Source: Erpobdella octoculata
Lineage: Eukaryota; Annelida; Clitellata; Hirudinida; Erpobdellidae
Direction of reading: 5' to 3'
DNA length: 64,000 nt
NCBI GenBank assembly: GCA_963978895.1
Contig: OZ022244.1
Coordinates: forward strand, 20,850,717-20,914,716
The notes below the pieces were generated by a model. The model did no database searches. It was not told the DNA's origin and worked only from the letters and a program-made list of their open reading frames with translations. The stretch's first letter is position 1. Each line of letters starts with the position of its first letter. Shown here one piece after another: positions 47,042 through 64,000 of this stretch. A program made the position numbers and the translations under genes.

Positions 47042-48922
47042 CTCCACCAGCTAATTTTAAAAACTTTTTGCGATTCAAACCAGACACAGGTATTTCGACC
47101 ACCCTGTTTTGTACAATTATTTCCAGAGTGTTACTGGCTTGTCAACGATGACACACTTGCTGATATTATTATCTGTTAAAAATACATTATTTTCACACGA
47201 ATATTTTTTATATTGTGAGTGCAAGAATTTATCAAATTTTGTACATTATTTGTAAGTTGTGTAATACAGCCACACGAGCAGCACCAAGTACTACTTTTAC
47301 TTATTCAAGTACAAAATCTTCATTTATATATAAATCACGAATATGACGTATGAGAAGGAAAATAGAAGAAAATGTGATACACGAAGGACCACTCAAACGA
47401 GAACAGCTCTTTCTTTCGCAGCTCTACTTTCGTGCTTATCAAGAAAGAGGAAGGAGGAAGGCAGCTATAATCTCAAACGGAAAGGCAATGAAATACCACG
47501 AAACTTTTAATCTCTGTTGCGTAAAAGCACACAAAATATCTTTTCTACGCTGGATTGAAGCAGACTATTATGCGGTTTGTTATGCATTTGTTGGATAGGC
47601 TGCTAAATATTATGCGTTATGCAGTTTCTATTGTTATGTAGGCTGCTTGTTATGCGACAGGTTATGCAGCTTGTTGGCAGGCACGTGCGCATATATCGGT
47701 TTTTTTTAATGTTTAATATGAGATTAAAAAACGTTTTTATTCTTTTATCGAAAATCAATCCAAGCAGATGTTTAGCTCACTCGAATTGAACTTTACACAT
47801 TAGTGTGTTAAAAATGTTATTAATAAACCATAATTATTTTATTTTAAGTGTTTTTATTTAAATAAAAGTAAATAACTGTACTTAATTTCTACTTTTTCTT
47901 CGTGTTTACAAATGATTGCGATCTAGCAAGGTAGCTTTTTTTTATCCGATAGATACACATTGGCATTCTTATCAGCAATTCTTTCAAAACAACATCTGCA
48001 TGTCTGAGTAATTTGATTTCTTGCACAGAAACAGAAAAAATACTTAAACACAACTTGTTAATTGGAATGCGCGGCCCTGCTTACGAATATTTGCTATTTT
48101 CTACGAAGAAATGCTGAATCAGCTTGAAGGCAATCAAGGAGATAATGGAGATATTTCCAATATAACTATTCAATAGAAACATTTATGGGATTAAAAAGCT
48201 ATGTAATTGAATAAATTCTTAAATACACAAATATTAAACTAACTTTCTTATAAACTGCACTTCCGTTGCTACTGCTATCTGAATTTTTTGGGAGACGTGG
48301 TCCAGCACTCGATCGATGTAGCCAATAATATCTAGCATATTGCACAAAAAGATTAACAAGCAACAAACTATTCCCAAAGAGTTTAACCTGAATTGAAATT
48401 TGAAACTTTTCAAGTTCAATTCTGACAAATCCGAAAAAATTTACTTTCTTTTTTACTATTTCTTTCCAGCCGGCACTTATTTAACAGCATTTAATAATGA
48501 TGATGATGATGTTGATGACGATGATGATGGTGGTAGTGGTGGTGATAGTTGTGGTGATGATGATTATAATAATGCTAAAAACAATAATAATAATATAACC
48601 TGATCAATAAAAAAACTAACAATATTTAAAAAATAGCCTCAAAACATCCTCCCCCATCAGATGAAAAAGTAGAAAGTGCTCGAACTTCCCACGATGCTCC
48701 GTTATTATGTGCGAACATTCATCAAATCCGTGCAGATGTGGCCACGTACGTTTATATTCTTCTCAACGAAACTTACCGGATACATTATAAAACTATTAAT
48801 AAGAATTATATCATTAATAATAATTATATAAATAATAATTATAAAATAAATAATTATATAATTATATAATTGATAATTTTATAATTAATAATTCTATAAT
48901 TAATAACAAATATATTATTAAC
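47042..48922. other. GNAO upstream region
   Basis: The GNAO promoter must be here; no core motif stands out. 48234-48428 on the minus strand has an open frame with a hydrophobic stretch (LGIVCCLLIFLC) and IDRVLDHVSQKIQIAV, and 48655-48752 on the plus strand could be an isolated exon (acceptor CCCCCATCAG, donor GTACGT, with EKVESARTSHDAPLLC). I could assign neither. 48780-48915 is AT-rich ATTAATAATTATATAA repeats. Confidence 0.35.
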
Positions 48923-49345
48923 TAACGGGGTACCCGGCATTTCCCGGGATTTTTAGAGGTTTTTCTATCGTTTTCTCTCTCGCTCCCGTTTCCTTCCCCG
49001 CTTGCTCTCATGCTCTCCTGCTCCAGGTCGCTTTTCCGTTCTCGCTTGCTTTCCCGTTCACTTTCCCGCTATCGATCGCTTTCCCGTTCCCGCTTGGTTT
49101 CCCGTTCCCGGTCGCTTTCCATTTCCCGCTCGCTTTTTTGCTTTCAGTCGTTTTTCCGTTCCCGCTTGCTTTTCTGGTTTCGTTCCTGCTCATTATCTAG
49201 CTCCCGTGTCCGATCGCTCTCTCGCTCCCGCTCTGCTCAATTTGTGACCGATTTTAATTTTTTTCACAGAAACCCTCCTCCATTGACTCTTAAGGTTGTG
49301 TGAAAATTTCATTACAAGCGGATGAATGGTGTAGCAATGCATAAG
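48923..49345 (+). mobile_element. Complete VNTR element: head, VNTR, tail, microsatellite
   Basis: Head ACGGGGTACCCGGCATTTCC and TTTTTAGAGGTTTTTCTATC; VNTR 48985-49225 of TTTCCCGTTCCCGCTTGCT-type units; tail CAATTTGTGACCGATTTTAA to GGATGAATGGTGTAGCAATG; then (AT)n 49366-49416. This is the only copy here with all parts. No ORF of its own, so probably non-autonomous. Confidence 0.75.
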
Positions 49346-49363
49346 TTGCATACACACAGACAG

Positions 49364-49418
<55 letters not shown>

Positions 49419-49869
49419 CTTTAAACTGTGTTAAAAAAATTTAATCAAGTCAAATGGAAACGCAGGTGCGCGTAAAAGAACACAACACTTTCGCCGGTCA
49501 CGCAAAATTAAGGAAATATTTGAGTAATAAAAAAGGCGGTGGTTTTTCAGTTTATTGATGTAGCTGAGCGGGGGCGGACAGTGTCAGACAGTCGAGTGGT
49601 CAATTGAGTCATGGGTGATCAAAAAGTTAGTCATTATCAGATCTGATTCAAAGGTTGAAAAATACTTTAAATTTTCTTCCTAGTAATACGACATTTTCAC
49701 TGGTCTATTTATACGGAACCATATTTGATATGTTTTTATTATTATTTTTTAATGTGTTTATGAAGAGGGTCACTCATATCATAGCTCTGACACTGTTCAG
49801 TAGTGTTTAGCTCAGTTGCATAAATGTTCCCAGTTGTTTCAAAGCAGAGAGGTGGACAGGGGTCCATTT

Positions 49870-50050
49870 TGGCTACCAAACCCAACCCACCACTTACTCA
49901 ACACAAACCGACCCATCTGAAAAGCTGAATTTTCAACCCAACTTACAGTTAAAATGTTTTTTTAATTAAATTAAAAACATTTTTTTTAACCTAACTTAGT
50001 CCAACCAACGCATGCGTCAGCATAATTGGAACAAACCCAACCCAACCCAG
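49870..50050 (+). repeat. Dispersed repeat R1, left half of the split copy
   Basis: Matches 39755-40115, ending AACCCAACCCAACCCAG where the pogo-like copy B begins. Confidence 0.7.
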
Positions 50051-52185
50051 ACTGTACAGAAGGGCCACTGAGATTTTCTCATTTGTTAAATTATTTTTTA
50101 CGCCCATCTCTTTTTTAAAATGCGTATATATATGAACTCTTTGTTCAGTGTTGTTTTTTTGTCTCTCGTGTATTTCGTTCAGCATTTATAGAGCTTTTTG
50201 TTTTTTTGCACGAAAAAGTGAAAACGAGTCAGGTCAGAACTATTCTATTCTTATCAAATACTTAAGTTTATATTTTGTAAGATTTTTTTAGTAAATAAAG
50301 AGATGTTTGATTAATATTTTAATCTAAAGTTTGGATGTCAAAAATTATTATTTTGCTCGTAGCAGACTAAAATGCTCGTACATCTCGGTTCGTACTAAAT
50401 GACCACTGTAAGGTCGTACTGAATGACCATAGTTATTCAGTATTGCTGAATGTTTAAATTTTCATAAATGTGTTTAGGTTCATTATTGATCAAAATGTTA
50501 ATGTAATATAATGAAATTGTTTAATATATTAAAGACATATACATATTAATCACTAGTTAATGTTATGGTTATGTTTCAGAATGAGAAACAGACTATCTAC
50601 AGCTGTGAAGGGGGGGATGGTCCCAAAAAAACATGGAAAGAGCAGTAGATGTTTTGAAAGCTTGCTTGCCAGTTAAATCTGCAGCTGAGAAGCACCAAGT
50701 GAGTAGAACATCACTGAGGCGTAAACTGGAGCGTGGATGAAGGCTTCTATGCCAGCAAATGTTATTAGTGGTTTTGGGGCTGCTGGTTTATATCCATTTC
50801 AACCAGATAAATGGAATGATGAAGATTTTTATTTATCTCAGGTAAATTATTTTTTTTATTTTCTGCATTATTTTTATTTATATTTATATATATATACACG
50901 CATATATATGTAAGCAGGTTACAGATCGTCCTATTCCAGATCTTCCGCCTTCATATTCAGAGCTACTTTCACATCCAGATCTTCCCGTTCAAAATCCAGA
51001 TGTTCCGCTTCAAAATCCCGATGTACCGCTTCAAAGTCCCAATGTACCGCTTCAAAATACAGATGATCTGCTTCCAAATCCTAATTTTCTTGCTACAGAC
51101 ATCTTGTTTACACCACAACAGCCTGTTTATGGAATAGTGACTAAAGAAGAAGTTCAAACTCCCAACAGCTCTATGGTCGTTGTCGAACCCAGTGGATCAG
51201 AGTTATCGGCAACGCTTCAGATGATCCGCCCTTTTCCGAAAGCTGCAGCTTGCAAACGAGGTGGGGGTCGGAAGAAACTGTCTTCTACCATATTTACAGA
51301 TACTCCTGTAAAGAATGTTTTGCAGAAAGAAAGGACAGAAAGAGATTTGAAGAGATGCAAGTTAAAAACATAAAAACTTGCAGCAAGAAGGGATATTTCT
51401 AAAAGCTTCCCAGACATCGAGCCTGACGGGAAATCAACATTCAAAAATATGCTCACCAGTAAAGATCCTCATTTTAGCATTGACAGCGCCAAGATAGAAA
51501 TAGGGGATTGGTGTCTTTTTGAATATGTTTTTGACTCAAAAACCTATTATGTAGGCAAAATTGTTGAAGTAAAAGAGGATAAAGTTTCGGCTGATTTTTT
51601 GAAATTTGTATACAAAGATAAAGACACCGAAGAGGCCAAATTTTTATCTAAAGATAAAGGGATTTGTGAGGCTGATATGGATCAGATTGTTGTAAAACTA
51701 GGAGATCCAATCCTTCAAAAATCGAAGCGCAGAAATGGACATATAAAATTTTCTTTTGACTTTTCAGCATATAGTCTTGGTTTATAGGCTACAACTTTTT
51801 AATAAAATGACAAAAAAAATTATTTTTTAATTAACATTAATAAAGATTTTTCTGTGAAATAAAATATTTTGGCTTACCATTTGTTGAAAATTGTGTCTTC
51901 TATAATAAAAATTGCATTAGTGGCCATTGAGTACTTGGGGGTGGCCATTCAATACTACCAGGTTGTACTGAATGGCCAGCCAGAAATTTTGGAAAAGGTT
52001 GCGTTATTTATCGTTTTTTTATAAAATTGTTATAATTTGAAAAGTTTTAATGAGCGGTTTTCAGTAGTGGAATGTTTTTGCTTTCATTATGTGAAAAATT
52101 TTTATTTCTATCACTTATAGTTTTTTTTTATGATTGATTTGAATAAAAGTGTAAAATTGTGTGGCCATTTGGTACCACTCTCCCC
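50051..52185 (+). mobile_element. Pogo-like transposon, DDE domain deleted (copy B), nested in R1
   Basis: About 50655-50740 encodes an HTH of the psq type (ERAVDVLKACLPVKSAAEKH, QVSRTSLRRKLERG). A stop follows, then VISGFGAAGLYPFQPDKW, which normally comes after the DDE domain, so that domain is deleted. An intron (50841-50919) leads to a run of LQNPDVP-type repeats and the same C-terminal part as copy A (51104-51787), with its own stop at 51371-51373. The right end CTCCCC is present; about 24 bp of the left end are lost. Empty site visible at 40111-40135. Confidence 0.88.
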
Positions 52186-52740
52186 AAATAGTAAAAGATG
52201 ATAACAAAAACTTTGATTTATTACAAACTTTTATTTAGGTTACAATCTCTGTTTGTGTGTGTGTGGCTTTCTCTGTACGCAAATCTTGCAAGTAAAATGT
52301 AACCAGCTTTTTGACTAGCTAGGAAGCTGAAACTTTCAGCTTAGCTTTTTATTGGATGACAATACATGATTCAATTAAAAACATCTTTCTTATTTTTAAA
52401 TCGCGTATATTTGAAATATAAGTTTGTGTCGAAAAAAATCGTTTTTTCCTTTACTTGTTTAAAATAAAATTATAAGCAAATTAGTATTTTGTAGATTTAA
52501 GCTCCTATAAGTTATTAATGACGTTATCCGGGTCTTTTGGTCATAAAACGCCAACTGGTTTACAGTTTTTTTGTTGACAAAGTAGACACAATTTTAAGCA
52601 ACCACTGACCCTACTCCTCAAGTGCACCAAATTTTAAGAAAAATTCTGGCGTTTGAATTTGATGCCGATAGATACATTCATTTGTATACATTAGATATAT
52701 TTTTGTTTATTCTTTCTTGAAGGAAATAAGTATGTAAGCA
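52186..52740 (+). repeat. Dispersed repeat R1, right half of the split copy
   Basis: Starts ATAGTAAAAGATGATAAC as at 40119 and follows 39830-40365 in block order, with local differences. Confidence 0.7.
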
Positions 52741-52767
52741 ACAATTTCACGTCGCAATTTTTTCATC

Positions 52768-52830
52768 GTCAGACATTCTTAGACTGAGAGAAACGGACGC
52801 TGGTCTGTACGTTTGTAGAACCAGCTGCTG
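52768..52830 (+). pseudogene. Possible orphan Ig-domain fragment
   Basis: Reads LRLRETDAGLYVCRTSCC, the D-x-G-x-Y-x-C end of an Ig domain. It is followed at once by a (TA)n tract (52858-52915) with no matching exon around it. Too short to be sure. Confidence 0.3.
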
Positions 52831-52855
52831 CTTTGTGCTCATCTGCTGCTGTTTA

Positions 52856-52915
<60 letters not shown>

Positions 52916-52918
<3 letters not shown>

Positions 52919-53444
52919 TGAAATCTTTAAGAAATCAAGCAAAAATTCAATCCTGCTGACAATAGTGCGAGAACTCAGTGGCTTTCAAGGAATTTTTAAG
53001 GTGATAAGAGCACCACTAAATCGCCAAACGAGACGACTTGCCGGAAGTTTTATCTTTTGGCCGTATTACAAGTCTACCAAACTTGCTACATATCATTCGC
53101 CTATTTCGTTATTTTTTTCGGCAATGCAGTCAAGAAATTACGTTCTACTAGCGGCTTCATTTTCTTTTCATCACAAAAGTTGGTGGCCCGGTCAAACTTT
53201 AAAGGATGTTTAGCTATTACTAGACTCCATAAGCCTGAGTGGAAAATAGTCTACCTGCACAATGTCGTCACAATACCGGCGGACCAAGCCGACAATATAA
53301 TCTTAAATGAACTTTCATATTTAAGACTTCATTACTACATATAGCATATAATGCCAATCCTCTTTTTACATCTTCTCCACTAGCTCCTAATCTTCCAACA
53401 GGTCTTAAATTTTTTTCCAAAAATGTGACTTAATGGATGAATAC
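52916..53444. other. Unassigned stretch
   Basis: Partly open frames on the plus strand (IVRELSGFQGIFKVI in one; EWKIVYLHNVVTIPADQADN in another), shifting frame near 53060. Could be an old coding or transposon relic; no family recognised. Confidence 0.3.
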
Positions 53445-54146
53445 CAATGGTCCCCAACCTTTTTCGGGTGGCGAGCCCCTTTTTCTAAAAGCCAAGTGAC
53501 CCCGATACAATTACAAAAAAGTATTTTTCAAAAGTAACTAAAACACCAAAAATAGTGTTTTTAGTATTTTTTCTTTTAATTATGTTTAATAATTTACTTA
53601 ATGTGATGGTTAAAATTGCGGGCGAGTTTTTTGTTAACGCCAATCTCATTTCATTCTCAACATTTAATTTATTTCTTTCACCAATTTTTAAACGAGTAAG
53701 AGTTGAAAATCCACTCTCGCATGGAAATGTTGACACAAATGGAACCAAAACTCGAAAGGCGAGCATCGTCACATTTGGGTATGAATGACATTGAATGATA
53801 CATACCACACCAGAATTGCGTGAGCAATTTTTCATTAAACAAGTTACGTGCCGAGGAACCATTCCGCAAATCCAAGAATTCATCAGGAATGCTGGCTACA
53901 TCAAGGGAAGCAGAGAATGCATTTTGTGTCAATGTATAGTTTCTTCTTCCAGCTCAGGGAAGTAACGCTGAAGTTCGTTTTCAAGGAATTCGAGATGCCA
54001 AGTAATCTCCTTTCAAATTTTCATTCATTATACCTTCAGATTCGTCTACCACACTGCAGAATATTTTTTGTTTTTGACTGTATAAGTTGGCGACCCCACA
54101 GAAAACAGTTGAAAACACATCTCGACCCATAGGTTGGGAACCACTG
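53445..54146 (-). mobile_element. hAT transposon relic, ZBED5/FAM200-like transposase fragment
   Basis: Ends CAATGGTCCCCAACC and, from the right, CAGTGGTTCCCAACC; flanks ATGAATAC (53437-53444) and ATGTATAC (54147-54154), 7/8. The minus strand encodes the hAT C-terminal part in two frames: LFNEKLLTQFWCGMYHSM, then VLVPFVSTFPCESGFSTLTR and NKLNVENEMRLAL. A frameshift near 53790 and the short length (702 bp) show it is dead. Confidence 0.88.
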
Positions 54147-54479
54147 ATGTATACTGTATGTACGTCGCAACCAACCTCTTTGACACAACAGAAAAGACAA
54201 GACATAAAGTCAGATGTCCAATAGAATATATAAAAAAAAAGAAAACATTAGTAACACCAACGTTAACAAGGGCCAGTCAGCTTACATAATAATTGGTTAT
54301 ACTGGATTAAATTTAGAGAACAAAATATGTAACAGGTTTAAAGATGGCAGTCAGTATTTTTTATAAAAACATGGAAAAACACGATTTTAAAAACAAAATT
54401 CAGAGGTATCTAAACTCAACTCAAGGAGAAGCATATCATTTCATTCCTTATCAGTTTGAGCACTTAAACCAAAAAACTT

Positions 54480-59686
<5,207 letters not shown>

Positions 59687-60890
59687 TTTTCTCGAAAGCC
59701 TTTATAAGTTTATAAAATAATAAGCAACTTCGTTATCTTTAAATGACAATAGACAGACCTTAGCCAACTTTAATGGCATAGAGCACTAAAATGGCGACAG
59801 GCTTATTTGTTATTTATTATTGAATAGGCTCGTAAAAGTAATGAAAAATATTGCAATTAATTTTGTTTTATTAATTTTATCTATTTTATTTTTTATTAAT
59901 TAATTTTTATTATAAAACGTTTACTTTTTTTACAAAAATAATTTAAAAATTGTCTTTACTAATTTATATTTGCACTTTTTAATTTTACCACATGTTTACA
60001 AACACATAATTGCCAGCTGCTTCGTCGACGACTAGACTTTACAACTTACCCTTACTACGTGTTTTTTGTAAGATTTGATTATAATTATTAGGTTCCAGGT
60101 GTTTCCTGTTCAATACGGATTGGTAATTAACACAAAATATTTAACTATTTAACTTTAATCTATTGCTGAGCTATTTAGAGTAGAGTTTTTCGAGTTTGAG
60201 AAGTTTTAGTAGTTTAGTTTAGCAGTTTAGGACAGGTTTAAAGTTTAAAATAAAAATGACTGTTGGTTGGTTAAGTTTAGTTTAAAATTTACTTTAAAGT
60301 TTAACAGTCATAGTGTTAAGTTGTTTTAACTGTTAAATAACAGTACTTAACAGTGTTACTGACAGACACTTCATATATAAGCCTTTGACAAAACGCATAG
60401 GCCAAAATATAGAAATAACAAAATGATAATATTATTATGATAAAAATATAGAAATAATAATAAGTCTGTTAAACACTTCAGGGTGTTTGAAAATTGTTGT
60501 TTGTTTGTTTTTGGCCTAGCCTAACTTTAAGTTTAATATTCAAACTCCTGAGTGTATAGAATTAATTATGTTTTTTTTTAGTTCATGAAAACCAGGAGGT
60601 TAACCCGTGTAAATTTAGTAATATTGAGCACTAAAAATTTCAAATTGCACCGGTACTTGCTCAATATGTTTTATGAAAAAAAAAAATAGTTGCACGGCAG
60701 ACCATTATTTAAATCTCAGGCTGGGATTTATAAAATATTTGAACATCAATGAAGGAAAATACTTATGTAACTGATTGTTGTTTTTTTCATAATTGTTGAG
60801 AGATGACTGATTTTGTAATGACAAAATTTTAAAAATAACCGAGAATGCTAGCATCTGTTCTCTAGCTAAAATTGTTAGTCTATTAAAATC
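59687..60890. other. SS18-BET1L divergent upstream region
   Basis: AT-rich; 60180-60370 has repeated AGTTTAG/TTTAACAGT motifs. Promoters for both genes are expected here, but I see no certain element. Confidence 0.4.
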
Positions 60891-60899
60891 AACTCTATT

Positions 60900-61195
60900 A
60901 TGGTTTCTTAGGCTGAGAATCTACAAAATTTAAGGAGTGCTGAGAATGATAGTATGATGGATGTTTCTTTTGTGGCAAGACGTGGCAGACTGAGGTGGCT
61001 TGGGCATTTAGAACGAAAGAACGCGGATGGTTGGGTTTCGGTATGTAGAAGTGTAGATGTTGGTTGGATAAAATGAAAGGGTAGAAGTAAGAATACTTGG
61101 TGAGAATGTGTTAAACATGTTATGAATGTGCTTGGTCTGAAATGGCAGTCTGCTCTGAACAGTGACTTGTGGAGAGACCCAATATGGAGTAATAG
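60900..61195 (+). pseudogene. Non-LTR retrotransposon C-terminal relic
   Basis: Reads RRGRLRWLGHLERKNADGWV and, after two stops, NVLGLKWQSALNSDLWRDP. This is the known end of many LINE proteins (R-L-R-W-x-G-H-x-x-R followed by a G-L-x-x-x-x-A-x-x-x-x-x-W-R block). Dead. Confidence 0.75.
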
Positions 61196-61677
61196 TCCAA
61201 CCTCAGTATAGCATAAAAAAGTGACGTTTATAAAATAAATGATGATGGGTTAGATTTGCTTTGAAAGCACAATCTAATTATTATGCGTTGAGAATTATTT
61301 AAAAAAGCCTAATTATGAAAATTGAAAATGCCCAGTCATTTCTTGTTTCAATTGGAGTGTTATTTATACTTTTGACAAAAAGATTTTTTGAGTGCTGAAT
61401 AAGCAAATATAATCTATGCTAAGCGTGAATAAGCAAATGGTTTTTTATAATCTAAAGCTCCAGTAGGTAAATGGTAAATAACCAGTAGGTAAATAACATA
61501 CACTCTGTTGTGCAGTTAAGCTCATTTTTAATTTAATTTGCAAAGCCCCTTAATCTTTGCAGTATAGAAATTTCACTGCAAACATTGTTATAAAAATATA
61601 TTCTAAATTATAATGTTATTATTTATTATGACATATAATAACACAAAGTAACATTTTTTTATTGCAGAACGTATATT

Positions 61678-63135
61678 ATGAGCAACTGGAACTATAGAAA
61701 CAGTCGAGGTTTTTTAAATTTTTTTAAATATTTTAATTTAATTTGTTATATCTTAATAATAAATTAATTTTCTTCTAAGAAAAGATAAATTTTATGTATT
61801 ATCATGCTTAATATCATTTCTGACTATTGTTTTAATTGATGGCTAGTTGGTAGAGCATCAGACTGATGTTGACACCATGGGAAAGGGTCGTTGTTTAATT
61901 ACAGTAAACTAGTGGTTGAAACAGCACTGAAGGTAGGCAATGATTTTGTTTATCTGATAGAAAAAGAAGAACCAATAAAGTTAACAAAGCTAGGCCCATG
62001 TTTTATAATTTAAATTGGACACAAGCCAGACAGCTTCTTGCCAGCAATTGAAAAGCAATTCAAAAAGAGGAAGTTGCACATAAATCAGCACGTCAGAGCT
62101 GTATGCACAATCCAGATAAATTGAGACTCGTATTCTCTCTGCCCAAATAAGTTATCCATCAGGGCTTTAAAAGCAGCTACAGCAGGAGTGTCAACCTCCT
62201 CTTCTGGAAGATTATTTCAATTATTTATCACTATATTAAAGAAGAAATGCTTCATGTAGTCTTTGTGTTATGCCAGTGACAAACTTCCATTGGTCTGGGC
62301 TGCAGAGAACAAAGAGGCAAATGCCATCAGAAATTATCAAATTAAATGGTTTTATATGAGTTGGGTGAAAAAGGCAGGTGGATGAAGGCTGCTCTACAAA
62401 CATCCACGTTGTGGAATTGTTGGCTTAGCTGTGTTTTTACCAGTTTTCAATTTTGTTGACTTTTTAGCCGTTGTGTACATGGTACTTTGATCTTTGTATT
62501 TTGCAATTTCTGTTCAGTGTCTCAGGTTTTGGCTCTTTTTGTAGTTATGTGGTACTGTCCTTATACATCACCATGAATAACAACGACTAATTTAATAATG
62601 TGACTGACTTATTTATAAAAAGCCTTAAAAACTCATAAATAAAATGTTTTCTATATTTCTTTCTTTAGGAGCTATGGCATCTGAAGAAAGCACAGAAACT
62701 TTAGACAGGCAAAATCAGTTTATGGCAGAGAATCTGGCACACAAAGTTGCCCGACTGAAAAATGTTTAAGACTTAACCATTTTTATTGTTGATTTCAATT
62801 TATAATTATTTTATCATTTCTTTTTTGTATTTTAAAGTTGGCTGTTGATATAGAAACTGAGTCCAAGGATTCAAACAAATTTCTTAATGGGATGGTTAGA
62901 AAACTTTGTTTCACAAATTTATAGAGGCAAGTCAATAACTGAAATTAAACTTTCTTAATTAATAAAGGATGGAGACTTTGATGGTGCTACTGGGCTACTA
63001 TCGGGGAGCTTAAAGCGAATTAATTCAATGATGTCTTCAGGAAAGGGTAATCGCCGTCTCATGTGCTACTGCATTGGCGGCCTTATAATTACATTCTTTT
63101 TTCTGTACTTTGGTCTATCATGGATAAGAAGTTGA
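61678..63135 (+). CDS. BET1L: BET1-like Golgi SNARE (GS15)
   Basis: Qc-SNARE of the Golgi, for retrograde and intra-Golgi vesicle fusion. Exons: 61678-61708 (exon probably from 61668), 62669-62763, 62838-62894, 62968-63135, giving 116 aa with consistent phases. Start MSNWNYRNSRG; SNARE heptads from ENLAHKVARLK through LAVDIETESKDSNKFLNGM to DGDFDGATGLLSGSLKRI; C-terminal anchor CYCIGGLIITFFFLYFGLS followed by WIRS and the stop. GLLSGSLKR and the short luminal tail fit BET1L better than BET1. The donor of exon 1 (GTTTTTT) is weak, so an upstream non-coding exon or another start is possible. AATAAA at 63154-63159 is a likely poly(A) signal. Confidence 0.92.
61843..61920 (+). mobile_element. tRNA-Lys-like SINE head
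   Basis: TGGCTAGTTGGTAGAGCATC then AGACTGATGTTGAC resembles the D arm and anticodon arm of tRNA-Lys-type genes; the B box is degraded (GGTCGTTGTTTAATTAC), so it is not a working tRNA. In BET1L intron 1. Confidence 0.5.
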
Positions 63136-64000
63136 CTCCTGAAATATTTGTAAAATAAATTTAAGATATTTGTCTTCATATGAATATTTTTTGTATATCT
63201 AAAAACCCTCGATTATAATCGTTTATGATAGTTTTTCGGTTGAATCCAAATGTTGTTCATTTTTTAATCAAACCCAGCTAAAATACCTGGTTTAAATCAC
63301 AATTTCTATAAGACATACATTGACTGCTTGAGTAGTAACAAGTTCAAGCAAAAACAAAGTTTTTTTTAAAAACTTATATTTGTACATTGTGCAAATTTAT
63401 TTCTAAATGAAATAATAGTTTTGCCATTGTTTATAGTAATACTTTAGTCAAAATTTTGATAAGTTTTCGACATAGTCATACCTAAAAGTTTATTTATTTA
63501 ACGTCACCTAGTGAATAACTTTAAGTTCGTTACAACATAAGTATTGAAATTATTTTAAATAATGATTAATTGGCTTCGGAAATGATTGAATATTGTTATC
63601 GTAGGTGACTTAAATCTATTCTAAAACTTTTAGGGTTGTTAAAAAGTCAATTCAAAAATTTGACGACAGACAGACAAAGAAGTCAAGTTAAGTAAAAGTG
63701 AGTAATCTATATCTATATATATAACAAGTAAATTAAAAACGAATTTTTAAAACCAATGCTCTTATATGTAATTAAAACACAAATTTTGCAATCAATTTTT
63801 TCTTATATTACTCTTTTATTTTATGTTAAAGTCGAAATATCTTAATTATATCGAAATTAATTAAAATTATCTAATTTAATTGACTTATTGTAAAACTAAT
63901 AATTGAATATTGCATTGTCTTCTATTTTAAGCATGTATGCAAAATTTGAAAAAATCTATCATCAGGAAGTGACTCAAAAATTGATTGCAAGATTTGAAAC
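63136..64000. other. BET1L downstream DNA
   Basis: No gene. 63660-63700 carries the CAGACAAAGAAGTCAAGTTA tail of the CAGA-tail repeat family; 63940-64000 resembles its 5' neighbouring block (ATCATCAGGAAGTGA, then TTGATTGCAAGATTTGA). Confidence 0.55.

Noticed and set aside
47350..47598. 82-aa plus-strand frame upstream of GNAO
   Set aside because: No family resemblance, no splice context, and repetitive TATGC content at its end; probably chance.
61843..61920. Functional tRNA gene
   Set aside because: D and anticodon arms look tRNA-like, but the T arm and acceptor stem do not pair; SINE-like fragment instead. The same holds for 43019-43252.

Overview
This window looks like a piece of an AT-rich invertebrate animal genome. 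Genes have many short exons with GT-AG introns (plus two GC-AG introns), the proteins are animal families (PTK7, G-alpha-o, SS18, CFAP95, BET1L, gluconokinase), and introns and intergenic DNA are full of microsatellites and transposon remains. The phylum cannot be fixed from the sequence. All exon models below were joined by hand from splice sites, reading phase and family resemblance; none was checked against transcripts.

Layout: (1) 317-4512 (+) is the 3' part of a PTK7-type receptor pseudokinase gene. (2) 4513-7949 is intergenic, with a hAT-like element that has a perfect 8-bp target duplication. (3) 7950-10437 (-) is a complete 5-exon gluconokinase gene (IDNK, 187 aa) with a GC-AG first intron. 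(4) 14185-18824 (+) is a 3-exon gene for an unrecognised low-complexity protein of about 869 aa; its first intron holds a GC-rich foldback. (5) 20992-24398 (-) is the ciliary gene CFAP95 (5 exons, 252 aa). (6) 24399-28370 holds a pogo-like transposase relic and a 470-bp (ATC)n tract. (7) 28423-47041 (-) is a complete G-alpha-o gene (8 exons, 354 aa) whose introns carry most of the unusual structures: tandem copies of a splice donor and of the stop codon, a pogo-like element with TA duplication, a hammerhead-like ribozyme with a Penelope-like reading frame, and a 2.8-kb foldback. (8) 47042-54479 is transposon-rich: a VNTR element, a second pogo-like element nested in another repeat, and a ZBED5-like hAT relic. 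(9) 54480-59686 (-) is SS18 (6 exons, about 619 aa). (10) 61678-63135 (+) is BET1L (4 exons, 116 aa), divergent from SS18.

The genes do not form a pathway; they are a receptor pseudokinase (PTK7), a heterotrimeric G protein, a chromatin co-activator (SS18/BAF), a Golgi SNARE (BET1L), a metabolic kinase and an axonemal protein. The coherent story is in the repeats. At least six hAT-like insertions have 7/8 or 8/8 target duplications, three pogo-like copies are deleted in different places, several families form foldbacks with tandem repeats in the arms, tRNA-derived SINEs recur, and an SVA-like layout (fixed head, central VNTR, fixed tail, microsatellite) recurs at several places.
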